Below are positions 44,605 through 54,401 of a DNA stretch of 64,000 bases, piece by piece. A program made the translations under genes and the position numbers. Origin of the DNA: Paraburkholderia translucens. GTDB lineage: Bacteria; Pseudomonadota; Gammaproteobacteria; Burkholderiales; Burkholderiaceae. The stretch covers positions 124,001 through 188,000 of the forward strand of contig NZ_JAJITC010000006.1 of assembly GCF_020881035.1 (NCBI RefSeq). The letters run 5' to 3'. Positions within the stretch are counted from its first letter, which is position 1. The number at the start of each line of letters is the position of its first letter. The notes beneath the pieces are model-generated. The model ran no database searches and was not told where the DNA came from. It saw only the letters and a program-made list of their open reading frames with translations.

Positions 44605-44732
44605 GACCTGCGCAATTGACGGTTGGTGGGTTCCAATCGGCATGCAATTGGACGCATCGTGTAGCGATTGCACTCCCGTAAAATATCAGATTAATTTATG
44701 CAATGGCGTAATTCCGACACCCCGGCCGGACA

Positions 44733-44761
44733 ATAAAAAAGAGGAAGAGCGTGGCTCTTCC
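44733..44761 (-). terminator. Rho-independent terminator of the ribose-type ABC operon
   Basis: Minus-strand stem GGAAGAGC/GCTCTTCC (8 bp, 3-nt loop) followed by TCTTTTTT. A textbook terminator, 54 nt after the binding-protein stop. Confidence 0.9.
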
Positions 44762-44814
44762 CCCTGTGGATTGCGGCTGCCCCGGCTTGCCGAGGCATGA
44801 TCGCCATGCTTCGC

Positions 44815-45756
44815 TTAGTCGTACAGCACCGCAACGATCTTCGGATCGTTGATATTGGTCTTGTCGTACCAGTAGAAGCCGGTATCGACCTTCTTCGGCA
44901 GCTTCTCGCCATGCAGCGCCTTGACCGCCGAGTCGACCACGCATTTGCCGATACCGACCGGATTCTGCGTAATCGCGCCAGCCATCAGGCCCGACATGAT
45001 GTTGTCCTTCTGCTCCTTGCCCGAGTCGAAGCCGATCAGCACAAGCTTCTTGCCCGATTCCTTGATGCCGATCGCCGCGCCGTCCGCCGAACCTTCATTC
45101 GCGCCGAAGATGCCCTTCAGGTTCGGATTGGCCTGGATCATTGCCTTGGCGATTTCCGCGGACTTCAAATGATCGCCGGCGCCGTATTGCACGGACACGA
45201 TCTTGATGCCCGGATGCTTCGACTTCATCTGATTGACGAATCCGTCGCGGCGATCAATGCCGGTGCGGCTAGTCTGGTCGTGCACGATCACGGCGACTTC
45301 GCCTGAATTGCCGATCAACTCCGCCATCTTGTCGGCAGCGAGCGCGGCGGCGGCGAGGTTGTCGGTCGCGCAGGTGGTCAACGGAATGTCGCTGTCGACA
45401 CCCGAGTCGAATGCGATCACCGCAATCTTCTCGCTCTGCGCGCGCTTGAGCAAGGGGACGGCCGCCTTGCTGTCGAGCGCCGCGATACCGAGCGCCTGCG
45501 GTTTCTTCGCAAGCGCAGCCGCCAGCATGTCGATCTGCTTGTCGACCATTGCCTCCGTTTCCGGTCCCTCGAATGTGATCCTGACGCTGTTCGCTTTCGC
45601 GGACTGCTCGGCGCCCGATTTGACGGCCTGCCAGAACTGATGCTGGAAGCCCTTCGAAATGAGCGGAATATACGGCTCGTCCGCATACGCGAGACAACTT
45701 CCGCCGACGAGCGCACCGACACCGACCACGACACCGATTAGTCTTCTCTTCAACAT
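44815..45756 (-). CDS. Sugar ABC transporter periplasmic binding protein (RbsB-like)
   Basis: 313 residues with a Sec signal (ends GGSCLAYADEP) and a type I periplasmic-binding fold (YIPLISKGFQHQFWQAVKSGAEQSAKA; IAVIAFDSGVDSDIP; GIFGANEGSADGAAIGIKES). Last gene of the operon ATPase-permease-binding protein. The ligand is likely a pentose or deoxysugar; the neighbouring L-fuconate dehydratase suggests L-fucose, which is inference. Confidence 0.92.
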   Translation of the reverse strand: MLKRRLIGVVVGVGALVGGSCLAYADEPYIPLISKGFQHQFWQAVKSGAEQSAKANSVRITFEGPETEAMVDKQIDMLAAALAKKPQALGIAALDSKAAVPLLKRAQSEKIAVIAFDSGVDSDIPLTTCATDNLAAAALAADKMAELIGNSGEVAVIVHDQTSRTGIDRRDGFVNQMKSKHPGIKIVSVQYGAGDHLKSAEIAKAMIQANPNLKGIFGANEGSADGAAIGIKESGKKLVLIGFDSGKEQKDNIMSGLMAGAITQNPVGIGKCVVDSAVKALHGEKLPKKVDTGFYWYDKTNINDPKIVAVLYD

Positions 45757-45887
45757 GGGGCCTCCTCCAATGGATGGGCTATCAAGCCGCTATCGAGTTT
45801 TCGAGGGAGCCTTCACGTGCCCCTCTCTCTTTGCTGCTTCCGCTTTTCCTGCTTTCCCTGCTGTTGCGTTGCTTCCTTGCTCCCGCG

Positions 45888-46916
45888 TCAACTTCTCCGG
45901 CTGCGCCGCAGGATATCCGCATACACCGCCAGAATGATGATCAGCCCCGTCACGACGATCTGCCACTCCTGCGCGACCGACATGATGCGCAGTCCGTTGG
46001 TCAGCACGCTCATGATGAAAGCGCCGATGATGGTGCCGAGTATCGTGCCCGAGCCGCCGCTCAACGACGTGCCGCCGATCACGACCGCCGCGATCGCATC
46101 GAGCTCGTAGCCCTGGCCGAGCGCCGGTTGGGCCGAATTGAGGCGCGACGCGATCAGCAAGCCCGCGATGCCGCAGATCGCGCCGCCCACGCCGTAAATC
46201 GCGATCTTCCAGCGATCGACATTGACGCCCGAGAGCCGTACCGCTTCTTCATTGCTGCCGAGCGCGAACGTATAGCGGCCGAGTGCCGTGCGATTGAGCG
46301 CAATGGAACTGACGATCGCGAGAAAGAACAGGATCAGCACCGCATTCGGAATAGGCACGCTCGGCAGGAGATAGCCGATCAGCGAGTCCTGGGAGATACG
46401 GTAGAAGTTCTCGGTCTCGGTGAAATAGATCGGCTTGTCCGCCGACACCACGAGCGACAGCCCTTTGAGCAGCATCATCATGCCGAGCGTCGCGATGAAT
46501 GGCGGGATCTTCATTTTCGCGGTCAACGTGCCCGATATCGTGCCGCACACCGCGCCCGTCGCGAGCGCCGCGAGTACGCCCATCCACATCGGCAGATGCC
46601 AGTAGGTCAGAAACACCCCGCAAATAACGGCGGTAAACGTCATCAACGTGCCGACCGAGAGATCGATGCCACCGGTAATGATCACGAAAGTGGCGGCGAT
46701 TGCCAGCACGCCGTTCACCGCGGTCGCCTGCAGAATGCCGAGGATGTTGTCCATCTGCATGAATGCCGGCGACGCGAAGCTGAAGAAAACCAGCAGCAGG
46801 ATCAGGCTCGCGAACGCGAGCAGCTTTTGCACCGCAGTCGGCGCAAAGATGCGCGCTCTCAGGCCGGAAGTGCGCCTTTCGTTTTCCAGCGTCGCGGTAT
46901 CCGTTTGCAATGTCAT
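45888..46916 (-). CDS. Sugar ABC transporter permease (RbsC-like)
   Basis: 342 residues, eight to ten helices, with the family motif GGIDLSVGT and VIGGTSLSGGSGTILGT. The first 30 residues are cytoplasmic. It is 13 nt after the ATPase gene and 131 nt before the binding-protein gene. Confidence 0.92.
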   Translation of the reverse strand: MTLQTDTATLENERRTSGLRARIFAPTAVQKLLAFASLILLLVFFSFASPAFMQMDNILGILQATAVNGVLAIAATFVIITGGIDLSVGTLMTFTAVICGVFLTYWHLPMWMGVLAALATGAVCGTISGTLTAKMKIPPFIATLGMMMLLKGLSLVVSADKPIYFTETENFYRISQDSLIGYLLPSVPIPNAVLILFFLAIVSSIALNRTALGRYTFALGSNEEAVRLSGVNVDRWKIAIYGVGGAICGIAGLLIASRLNSAQPALGQGYELDAIAAVVIGGTSLSGGSGTILGTIIGAFIMSVLTNGLRIMSVAQEWQIVVTGLIIILAVYADILRRSRRS

Positions 46917-46929
46917 GTCGTAGACCTCT

Positions 46930-48447
46930 TCAGGCTTGCGCCGGGTTCAGGGTTTCGCGCTGCGTCGCGAGATGCATGATGCGCTCCTGCGTCGCTTCGC
47001 CGGCGGAAAGCTCGCCGGTAATGCGGCCTTCGCACATCACGACGATGCGGTCGCTCATGCGCAGAATTTCAGGCAGCTCGGACGAGATCATCACGATCGC
47101 CTTGCCTTGCGACGCCAGAGAGCGCAGCAGCTTGTAGATTTCGCTCTTTGCGCCGACGTCGATGCCGCGCGTCGGTTCGTCGAAGAACAGCACGTCGCAG
47201 TCGCGCTCGAGCCATTTCGCAATCACGATCTTCTGCTGGTTGCCGCCCGACAAAAGCCGCACCTGCTGCGTCGGGGACGGCGTGCGAATTGCGAGCAGCT
47301 TGATGAAGTGCTGCGCTCTTTTGCGAATCTGCCCGCGGCGCAGGAACATATTGAATGACAGGAACTTGCCGAGATCAGACATGACGATGTTCGATTCGAC
47401 ATCCATGCCAGTAGCAAGACCGAAGCGCTTGCGATCTTCGGAGAGGTAGCCGATGCCACGCTTGACCGCATCGCTCGGCTTTTTGATCGACGCCTTCACG
47501 CCCTTCACGATGATCTCGCCCGATTCGACCGGATCTGCGCCGAACACGGCGCGCGCGACCTCCGTGCGGCCCGCGCCCATCAAGCCGGCGAAGCCGAGTA
47601 TTTCGCCCTTGCGCAATTCGAAACTCACGTCACGCACGAGCGGACCCGCGACGAGGTTTTTCACTTCGAGCGCAAGTTCACCCTTCGACGGCGCGCTCTC
47701 GACCGGCGTGATATCGCTCAGCGTGCGTCCGACCATCATGCCGATGATCGTCTGGACACTGGTGCCCTCGGTCGGCACGGTGGCCACATATTCGCCGTCG
47801 CGCATGACCGTGACGCGATCGGTGATCTGCTTCAACTCGTCCATCTTGTGCGAGATATAGACGACGCCGACGCCGCGCTCTTTCAATTGCCGGATGATGC
47901 GGAACAACTCGGCGATTTCGGCTTCATTGAGCGCGGACGTGGGCTCGTCCATGATCAGCACGCGCGAATCGAAAGATAGCGCTTTCGCGATCTCGACCAT
48001 CTGCTGACTCGCCACGGTCAACGTGCCGACTATCGTGCGCGGATCGATATTTACGTGCATGCGGGCGAGGATCTCGCGCGCTTGCGCATTCAGTTTATCT
48101 TCGTCAAGAAAGAGGCCGAGCCCCTTGCGCGGCTCGCGGCCGATAAAGATGTTCTGCGCGACGCTCAGGTGATTCATCAGTTGCAGTTCCTGATGAATGA
48201 TGCCGATGCCGACCGCCTGCGCGTCGCGCGGATGTTGGAAATCGACCGGCTTGCCGTCGAAAAAGATTTCGCCGGAATCGCGCGTATAGACGCCCGCGAG
48301 TATTTTCATCAGCGTCGATTTGCCCGCGCCGTTCTCCCCCATCAGCGCATGGACCTCGCCGGCCACGAGGTCGAAGCGGACGTCATGAAGCGCTCTGACG
48401 CCCGGAAAGCTCTTGCAAAGACTGTTGACAGAAATGAGTGGGTTCAT
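46930..48447 (-). CDS. Sugar ABC transporter ATPase with two NBDs (RbsA-like)
   Basis: 505 residues with two fused nucleotide-binding domains. The first has Walker [10 protein letters not shown] and a degenerate-looking signature region ([11 protein letters not shown]); the second (about 250-500) lacks an intact Walker A ([12 protein letters not shown]) and has [15 protein letters not shown]. This asymmetry is normal for RbsA/MglA types. First gene of the transport operon. Confidence 0.93.
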   Translation of the reverse strand: MNPLISVNSLCKSFPGVRALHDVRFDLVAGEVHALMGENGAGKSTLMKILAGVYTRDSGEIFFDGKPVDFQHPRDAQAVGIGIIHQELQLMNHLSVAQNIFIGREPRKGLGLFLDEDKLNAQAREILARMHVNIDPRTIVGTLTVASQQMVEIAKALSFDSRVLIMDEPTSALNEAEIAELFRIIRQLKERGVGVVYISHKMDELKQITDRVTVMRDGEYVATVPTEGTSVQTIIGMMVGRTLSDITPVESAPSKGELALEVKNLVAGPLVRDVSFELRKGEILGFAGLMGAGRTEVARAVFGADPVESGEIIVKGVKASIKKPSDAVKRGIGYLSEDRKRFGLATGMDVESNIVMSDLGKFLSFNMFLRRGQIRKRAQHFIKLLAIRTPSPTQQVRLLSGGNQQKIVIAKWLERDCDVLFFDEPTRGIDVGAKSEIYKLLRSLASQGKAIVMISSELPEILRMSDRIVVMCEGRITGELSAGEATQERIMHLATQRETLNPAQA

Positions 48448-48538
48448 GTGCTGATCTGCCGACGGTTGCCTATATCACTAACGCTTTGACAATAGTGGTC
48501 TCTACAGCTTGAACAACGGTTTTCACGACAGTTTTCAT

Positions 48539-49267
48539 TCAAGACTCGAATAGATCCGGTCTCGCTTTCGCGGACCGATGCAATTCGGTGACGACCTGGT
48601 CGAGATGATCGTGCATCGCTTTCGCGGCCGCATCGCCGTCGCCGGCGCATAAGGCCTTGAAGATGCTCTCGTGCTCTTCCAGCGTATGCACGAGCCGCTC
48701 TGGACTTGCAAGCAATTGCCTCGCGCGGTCCAGCGCATTGCGCGACACCGCGACGATTTCCTTCACGCGCGGCAGATTCACCGCGTCGAGCAGGATTTCA
48801 TGAAAAGCCAGATCGAGCGCGTGAAACGCCAAACGCTCGCCAGTACCAGCCTGAATGCGCTGCTGCTCGAGATTGCCGGCCAAAGCATCGAGCGTCGCCC
48901 GGTCGTGCATCAGCGCCACCCCCCGCACCGTTTCGACTTCCAGCGCGCTGCGAATGAACAGATGCTGGCGGATGTCGTCGAGCGCGATCGGTTTGACCCG
49001 CGTGCCGCGCTGCGGCAATACCTCGACGAGACCCGCATGCGCAAGCCGCGCCAACGCGGACGACACTGGAAAGCGCGACACTCCCATCCGTTCGCACACA
49101 GCCATCTTGTCGATCATCATGCCGGGCTCCAACGCCAACGTGACAATCGCTTCCCGCAATGCCGCCTCGACCGCGTCCGTCAAGCTTCCGCGCTCGCCGC
49201 CGCGAATCTTTTGCAGTGCGACATAAGGATTGCCGTCAGTATTCTCCAGGTCGGGTGAGGAGTTCAC
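48539..49267 (-). CDS. GntR-family regulator with FCD domain
   Basis: 242 residues from GTG 49267. An upstream ATG at 49300 lies inside the promoter -10 element and cannot be the start. AAGG lies 5 nt before the GTG. Winged HTH at about 25-90 (SLTDAVEAALREAIVTLALEPGMMIDKMAVCERMGVSRFPVSSALARL), then an FCD ligand domain with metal-binding His residues (FHALDLAFHEIL, EEHESIFKAL). It probably senses a sugar acid such as L-fuconate or a keto-deoxy product and represses the transporter and its own promoter. Confidence 0.9.
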   Translation of the reverse strand: MNSSPDLENTDGNPYVALQKIRGGERGSLTDAVEAALREAIVTLALEPGMMIDKMAVCERMGVSRFPVSSALARLAHAGLVEVLPQRGTRVKPIALDDIRQHLFIRSALEVETVRGVALMHDRATLDALAGNLEQQRIQAGTGERLAFHALDLAFHEILLDAVNLPRVKEIVAVSRNALDRARQLLASPERLVHTLEEHESIFKALCAGDGDAAAKAMHDHLDQVVTELHRSAKARPDLFES

Positions 49268-49293
49268 GGAGGCCTTGATTTCGAGAAGACATG

Positions 49294-49327
49294 CTAGCAT
49301 GCTAGAAAGTGAATGCCGTGTTGTCAA
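49294..49327 (-). promoter_or_regulatory. GntR promoter overlapped by a perfect palindrome
   Basis: Minus strand TTGACA (49322-49327), 17-bp spacer, TAGCAT (49299-49304). The palindrome CTAGCATGCTAG (49294-49305) covers the -10 and start region, so binding would block transcription. It is the likely autorepression operator and also fixes the start codon downstream. Confidence 0.7.
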
Positions 49328-49486
49328 CGCGTAGAAATGCCTGGCAATGCATAGGGATACCTGGTATCTGGGAACTTCGGGCTTACCCCTACGCGCAAAC
49401 GCGCACACCGAAAACGTGCGCATGAAGCCGTTCCATCTGCGCTTGCAGACCACAAGCCAATAGCCATTGCCCCGGAGGGTGCACAG

Positions 49487-50782
49487 ATGACTACGATCAC
49501 AAGGCTGTCCGTTCGGGACATCCGGTTTCCCACTTCACGCTCGCTCGACGGCTCCGACGCGATGAATGCCGCGCCGGACTACTCCGCCACTTACGTCATA
49601 CTCGAAACCGACACGCCGAATCTCACCGGCCACGGCCTCACGTTTACGATCGGGCGCGGCAATGAAATCTGCGTGACGGCCGTGAATGCACTCACGCCGT
49701 TGATCGTCGGCAGAAAGCTCGAAGATATCGCCGCGAATATGGGCGCTTTCTGGCGCTCGTTCACTTCGGATAGCCAACTGCGCTGGATCGGACCGGACAA
49801 AGGCGCGATCCATCTTGCCACCGCGGCGGTCGTCAACGCTGTGTGGGACTTGTGGGCGAAAGCCGTCGGCAAGCCGGTCTGGAAACTGCTGGTCGACATG
49901 AGTCCCGAAGAACTCGTGCGCTGCCTCGATTTTCGCTACGTGACCGATGCAATCACGCCGCAGGAAGCAATCGCGATGCTGCACCGGCATGCCAAAACAA
50001 AAGGCGAGCGAGAAAAGGAAATGCTCGCCCACGGTTACCCTGCCTATACGACATCCGCGGGCTGGCTCGGTTATGACGACGACAAGATTCGCCGTCTGGC
50101 GCGCGAAGGTGTCGCGCAGGGATGGACGCATTTCAAGCAGAAGGTCGGCGGCGACCTGGAAGAAGACGTGCGGCGCGCGCGCATTCTGCGTGAAGAGATC
50201 GGCGAGAACCTGAAGCTGATGATGGACGCGAACCAGGTGTGGGACGTCGATGAGGCGATCACGAACATGCGCCGTCTCGCGGAGTTCGACCCGTGGTGGA
50301 TCGAGGAACCGACGAGTCCCGACGACATTCTCGGTCATGCGGCGATTCGCCGGCGGCTCGGCTCGATCGGGGTTGCAACCGGCGAGCATTGCCACAATCG
50401 CGTGATGTTCAAGCAACTGCTGCAGGCGGACGCAATCGATTTTTGCCAGATCGACAGCTGCCGGCTCGGCGGACTGAACGAAGTGATCGTCGTGCTGCTG
50501 ATGGCTGCGAAGTTTGGTGTGCCGGTATGCCCGCATGCCGGCGGCGTCGGTTTGTGCGAGTACGTGCAGCATATTTCGCTGTTCGACTATATCTGTGTGT
50601 CGGCGTCGCTGGAGAATCGCGTGCTCGAATACGTCGATCATTTGCACGAGCATTTCGTGGACCCCGTGGTAATTCGCAATGGTCGTTACATGCCGCCGCA
50701 AAGAGCCGGATATAGCATCGAGATGCTGAAGGGGTCGTTGGACCGGTACTGGTTTCCGGAAGGAGAGGCGTGGCAGGAATGA
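49487..50782 (+). CDS. L-fuconate dehydratase (enolase superfamily)
   Basis: 431 residues. Enolase-superfamily barrel with the acid-base Lys in FKQKVGGD, metal ligands DANQVWD, WWIEEPTSPDD and GEHCHNR, and the family-typical long N-terminus (RLSVRDIRFPTSRSLDGSDAMN). Overall sequence and length fit L-fuconate dehydratases, which turn L-fuconate into 2-keto-3-deoxy-L-fuconate. ATG 49487 has GGAGG 8 nt upstream. It is divergent from the GntR regulator and next to a ribose-type importer, so the cluster looks like uptake and catabolism of L-fucose or a similar sugar. Other pathway enzymes are not in the window. Confidence 0.9.
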   Translation: MTTITRLSVRDIRFPTSRSLDGSDAMNAAPDYSATYVILETDTPNLTGHGLTFTIGRGNEICVTAVNALTPLIVGRKLEDIAANMGAFWRSFTSDSQLRWIGPDKGAIHLATAAVVNAVWDLWAKAVGKPVWKLLVDMSPEELVRCLDFRYVTDAITPQEAIAMLHRHAKTKGEREKEMLAHGYPAYTTSAGWLGYDDDKIRRLAREGVAQGWTHFKQKVGGDLEEDVRRARILREEIGENLKLMMDANQVWDVDEAITNMRRLAEFDPWWIEEPTSPDDILGHAAIRRRLGSIGVATGEHCHNRVMFKQLLQADAIDFCQIDSCRLGGLNEVIVVLLMAAKFGVPVCPHAGGVGLCEYVQHISLFDYICVSASLENRVLEYVDHLHEHFVDPVVIRNGRYMPPQRAGYSIEMLKGSLDRYWFPEGEAWQE

Positions 50783-50862
50783 GGCTGGAAAGTGAAGGTT
50801 TTATTTGCGTCGCTTCAGGCGTATAACGGCGGACTTCGCTCACGCTGTTATAGCTCGATTCG

Positions 50863-51030
50863 ATGCGTTCCAACCGCCCGTTAACTCCTCTGCTCTCTTT
50901 GCTCGCCTTCGAAGCCGCCGCGCGGCATCTGAGCTTCAGTCGCGCGGCGCAGGCTCGCCTCGCGTCCATATACTCGCCCGCTCGCGCATCCCGGCATCGA
51001 ACTGCAATTGCGTCGCTGACGGACGCCTGA
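50863..51030 (+). pseudogene. LysR-family regulator remnant (N-terminal HTH fragment)
   Basis: ATG 50863 opens a 55-codon frame that begins like GcvA-type LysR proteins (PLLSLLAFEAAARHLSFSRAA) and then loses similarity before the recognition helix. In another frame a few bases on, HPGIELQLRR resembles the start of a LysR effector domain. An internal deletion plus decay of a LysR gene upstream of the aminotransferase is the simplest reading. Confidence 0.6.
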
Positions 51031-51066
51031 ACGCAGCCCCACCTCAACTCCTATCCCGGACCCGCC

Positions 51067-52263
51067 ATGTCTTCTCCGCTGTCGCCCGCCACCGTTGACG
51101 CGCTGCGCGCTCGCACGCCAGGTGTTCACACCACGACGCACTTCAATCATGCCGGCGCGTCGCTGCCATCGGCTGCCACGCTGGACGCAATTCACGCTCA
51201 TCTGTCCCGCGAAGCGTCGATCGGGCCAATGGAAGCCGGCGCGGCAGGTGAAGAACACACCGAGCGCGCACGCACGCTCGCCGCGCAACTGCTTAACGCG
51301 CTACCCACCGAGATCGCGTTGACGACGGGTAACTCGCCTGGCTGGGGCGCAGCTTTCGCGGCATTGGGTCCGTGGCGCGCGGGACAGCGCATTCTCGTTG
51401 CCCGGCACGAATGGGGCGGCAATCTCGCGACGATGCGTCATTTGGCGCAGCGAGCGGGCGCATCGATCGAAGTCATTCCGTCCGACGCCAGCGGCAGGGT
51501 CGATCCGCGCGCGCTCGAAGCGATGCTCGACGACCGGGTTCGACTGATTGCGCTGACATGGCTGCCTGCGAACGGCGGACTGATCAATCCGGCAGCCGCA
51601 ATCGGCCAGATAGCGCGCCGTCACGGTATCCCATACTTTGTCGACGCCGCGCAGGCCGTCGGACAGCTTCCGGTCGACGTGGCCGAACTCGGCTGCGACG
51701 TGCTTGCGGGCGCGGGACGCAAGGCATTGCGCGGACCGCGCGGCACCGGGCTGTTGTTCGTCAGGCAAGATTTTCTGCCCCGCCTGATGCCGGCCTTCGT
51801 CGACACGTATTCCGCGCCCCTCGACGCCAACGGCGAACCCGTGCTGCGTGACGATGCCGCGCGTTTCGAATCGTCGGAAGCATCGCTGGCGCTGCATTGC
51901 GGCCTGGCGAATGCATTGCGCGAGGCCCTGGAGATCGGCATCGATAACATCCGCGCACAGATCGATCGGATCGCGCAGACATTGCGCGAGCAATTGGCCG
52001 TGATGCCGGGTGTGTCCGTACTCGACCAGGGTATCGAACGATCGGGGCTCGTGTCGTTCAACGTCGCCGGAATGGACGCACTTTCCGTGCGGCGTTCGCT
52101 GGCGGCGCAAGGCATCACGATCGGCTCGAATGGCGTCGCCTACACGCCGTTCGATATGACGAACCGAGGGCTTGCACAGATCGCGCGCGCGTCGGTCAGC
52201 TATCTGACCAGCGACGCCGAAATTGATAAATTACTGGCCGGGATACGAACGTTGAAGCACTGA
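51067..52263 (+). CDS. Class V aminotransferase (cysteine desulfurase-like PLP enzyme)
   Basis: 398 residues. Fold type I PLP enzyme: THFNHAGASLPS start, Asp-x-x-x-x of VDAAQAVGQLPVDV, and the PLP Lys in GAGRKALRGPRGTG. The GRK sequence replaces the SHK seen in desulfurases, so the reaction (lyase, epimerase or aminotransferase) is open. It is followed after 72 bp by a D-cysteine desulfhydrase-like gene, suggesting sulfur amino acid metabolism. Confidence 0.88.
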   Translation: MSSPLSPATVDALRARTPGVHTTTHFNHAGASLPSAATLDAIHAHLSREASIGPMEAGAAGEEHTERARTLAAQLLNALPTEIALTTGNSPGWGAAFAALGPWRAGQRILVARHEWGGNLATMRHLAQRAGASIEVIPSDASGRVDPRALEAMLDDRVRLIALTWLPANGGLINPAAAIGQIARRHGIPYFVDAAQAVGQLPVDVAELGCDVLAGAGRKALRGPRGTGLLFVRQDFLPRLMPAFVDTYSAPLDANGEPVLRDDAARFESSEASLALHCGLANALREALEIGIDNIRAQIDRIAQTLREQLAVMPGVSVLDQGIERSGLVSFNVAGMDALSVRRSLAAQGITIGSNGVAYTPFDMTNRGLAQIARASVSYLTSDAEIDKLLAGIRTLKH

Positions 52264-52335
52264 GCATTCCATTCGAAGAGTACGTTGCGTCAAGCAATTG
52301 AATACGCGCGTCTCGTTCAACTCAATCACTTGCAT

Positions 52336-53361
52336 ATGACCATGAACTCCGCCTCATCGCCCAGCCTCGATTTATCAAGGTTTGCGCGCCGCACGCTTCT
52401 CGAAGGCCCCACGCCAATTCAGCACCTTGCGCGTCTGAGTGCCCGCCTGGGCGGCGCGGACATCTACGTCAAACGCGAAGATCTGACCGGACTGGGCGGC
52501 GGCGGCAACAAGTTGCGCAAGCTCGAGTTTCTGATAGGCGAAGCACTCGCGCGTGGCGTGGACACGATCATTACCGTCGGCGCGCGTCAATCGAATCATG
52601 CGCGCCTGACGGCGGCGGCGGCGGCACACGTCGGGCTCCGATGCGAGCTGGTGTTGACGAGGACCGTGCCGCGCTCCGATCGCGACTATACGGAGAACGG
52701 CAACGTGCTGCTCGATACGCTATTCGATGCGCGCGTGCACGATCTTCCCGGCACGGCCAACGCGCTGCAATTCGCCGAGGAACGCGCGAACGAGTTGCGC
52801 GCGCAAGGCCGTAACGTGTATGTGTGTCCGTTGGGCGGATCGAGCCCGACGGGTTGCCTCGGCTATGCGGACTGCGCTGCGGAAATCGTCGCTCAATCGC
52901 ATGCGCATGGGCTGGAATTCGATCGCATCGTGGTGCCGAACGGAAGCGGCGGAATGCACGCGGGACTGGTCGCGGGTTTTGTTGCGCTGGGTTTGGATCC
53001 GTCGCGCATCGCCGCATTCACGGTATATGGAAACGCCAATCATGCGCGCACGGTTACTTTGGATAAAGCGATTCAGACGGTTCAACTGATCGATCCAAAC
53101 CTGAGCGTGAGCAATGACGCTATCTCGATCGACGAAGCGCAGCTCGGGCCCGGCTATGGTATTCCCACCGATAACATGCGCGCGGCAGTTCGTCTGATGG
53201 CATCGACGGAAGGTCTATTGCTCGATCCCGTATACAGCGGTAAAGCATTCGCGGGGCTGGTCGAAAACGTGAGCACCGGGAAGCATCCAGCCGGACAGAA
53301 GATTCTATTTGTGATGAGCGGCGGACTTCCTGGGCTATTTGCCTATCGAAACGAGTTCTGA
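52336..53361 (+). CDS. D-cysteine desulfhydrase / ACC deaminase family PLP enzyme
   Basis: 341 residues from ATG 52336 (a second ATG 6 nt on is equally possible). Fold type II PLP enzyme: YVKREDLTGLGGGGNKLRKLEF with the Schiff-base Lys, then GARQSNHARLTAAAAA, and the phosphate loop VPNGSGGMHAGL. Likely activities: D-cysteine desulfhydrase, L-cysteate sulfo-lyase or ACC deaminase; the sequence alone does not decide. Partner of the upstream class V enzyme. Confidence 0.88.
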   Translation: MTMNSASSPSLDLSRFARRTLLEGPTPIQHLARLSARLGGADIYVKREDLTGLGGGGNKLRKLEFLIGEALARGVDTIITVGARQSNHARLTAAAAAHVGLRCELVLTRTVPRSDRDYTENGNVLLDTLFDARVHDLPGTANALQFAEERANELRAQGRNVYVCPLGGSSPTGCLGYADCAAEIVAQSHAHGLEFDRIVVPNGSGGMHAGLVAGFVALGLDPSRIAAFTVYGNANHARTVTLDKAIQTVQLIDPNLSVSNDAISIDEAQLGPGYGIPTDNMRAAVRLMASTEGLLLDPVYSGKAFAGLVENVSTGKHPAGQKILFVMSGGLPGLFAYRNEF

Positions 53362-53592
53362 GCAAGCCTGCTCGCGTCGCGCCCGGTGACGAAGATATAA
53401 AGCGGGCACTGGGTCGGATGTGCGACTTCCGATCCCGTCGCAGGAGGGAAAAGTAGTAGCGTTGTTCGCAGAGAAAAATGCTGGCGAATGAGCTGGTAAA
53501 TCGACGAGCACACCGCGACGAGCAGATCGGCAAAAACTGTCTGTATTTTTGCCATTTCGGAAGATGAGTATCTATAAAAATCAGATACTTAT

Positions 53593-53678
53593 TGGTGCCC
53601 AGGGCGGGATTTGAACCCACACGCCTTTCGGCGCTACCCCCTCAAGATAGTGCGTCTACCAATTTCGCCACCTGGGCA
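53593..53678 (-). tRNA. tRNA-Leu (anticodon GAG)
   Basis: Minus strand, 86 nt including encoded CCA. Acceptor stem TGCCCAGG/CCTGGGCA, D-loop with AATTGGTAGAC, anticodon stem-loop CTATC-TTGAGGG-GGTAG reading GAG, long class II variable arm GCGCCGAAAGGCGT, and T-loop GGTTCAAATCC. Confidence 0.95.
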
Positions 53679-54401
53679 GAGGGACGCAATTGTAGCAGCA
53701 AAATTATTTTTTTGAAGCCCCCTCGTGATTTCGTTCTTCAACGGTGATAGCGGTCGACGTAACCCCGAAGCGTTCGTGTCGTATCGCTGCCCGGCGGCCG
53801 ACTCATCAGCTGCTCGCCGCCTCGCAAAAGTTGGTAAGGTCTGACGCTTGTCAGCGGCTCGCATCGATGGTGATGTCGATAGCCATGCGGCAGGGTTGCG
53901 CAACGACGCCGGAAAGCCTTGCCGTAGGCGTTGGTCTCGGCGCGGCCGGCACCGTGTCGGCGCCAGGCTGCCTGCTCGCCTGCAACGTGGCAAATCCGCG
54001 CGGGTGAAGGGACACGCAACGTCCATCGACATTGACGGCAGCGACCCAAATCAGATCTCCATAGGGAGACATTAAAAGATGCAGTAAAAGCAAAGATTAC
54101 ATTCGCGTTCCAAGCTGATTTTCCCTGCTCCGCCATCCCATTTCATCGATTGACGCCGGACTTCATAAAACCTGGCGTATTGCGCCGCATCATTGCAAAC
54201 TAATTGTGACCATCTGGCGTTTGTCCAGCACGCCAACACGTGCAGGCTTCAGATAGCTGTCCCTAAGCAGTTTATTTGCGCTAGAGTACGTAAGCGGTCA
54301 CGTGGATCGTGTTCCGTTCCGAAATTCAAAAGGTGTTTTCTTCCGCATCTTTTGTTTCGTGTACTAAAGAAACGTTTGGACTTCGTTGAAGATATCGCGC
54401 C
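53679..54401. other. Gene-poor region 5' of tRNA-Leu
   Basis: About 720 bp. Short frames on both strands have no ribosome site and no recognisable product. The right half is AT-richer than the genome norm. It may be decayed DNA beside a tRNA, a usual integration site, but I find no att repeat or integrase remnant. The CtaG promoter should lie near the right end. Confidence 0.5.

Noticed and set aside
53634..54136. Short frames beside the tRNA-Leu
   Set aside because: Three frames overlap on both strands, none with a ribosome site or a recognisable product; no integrase or att repeat was found.
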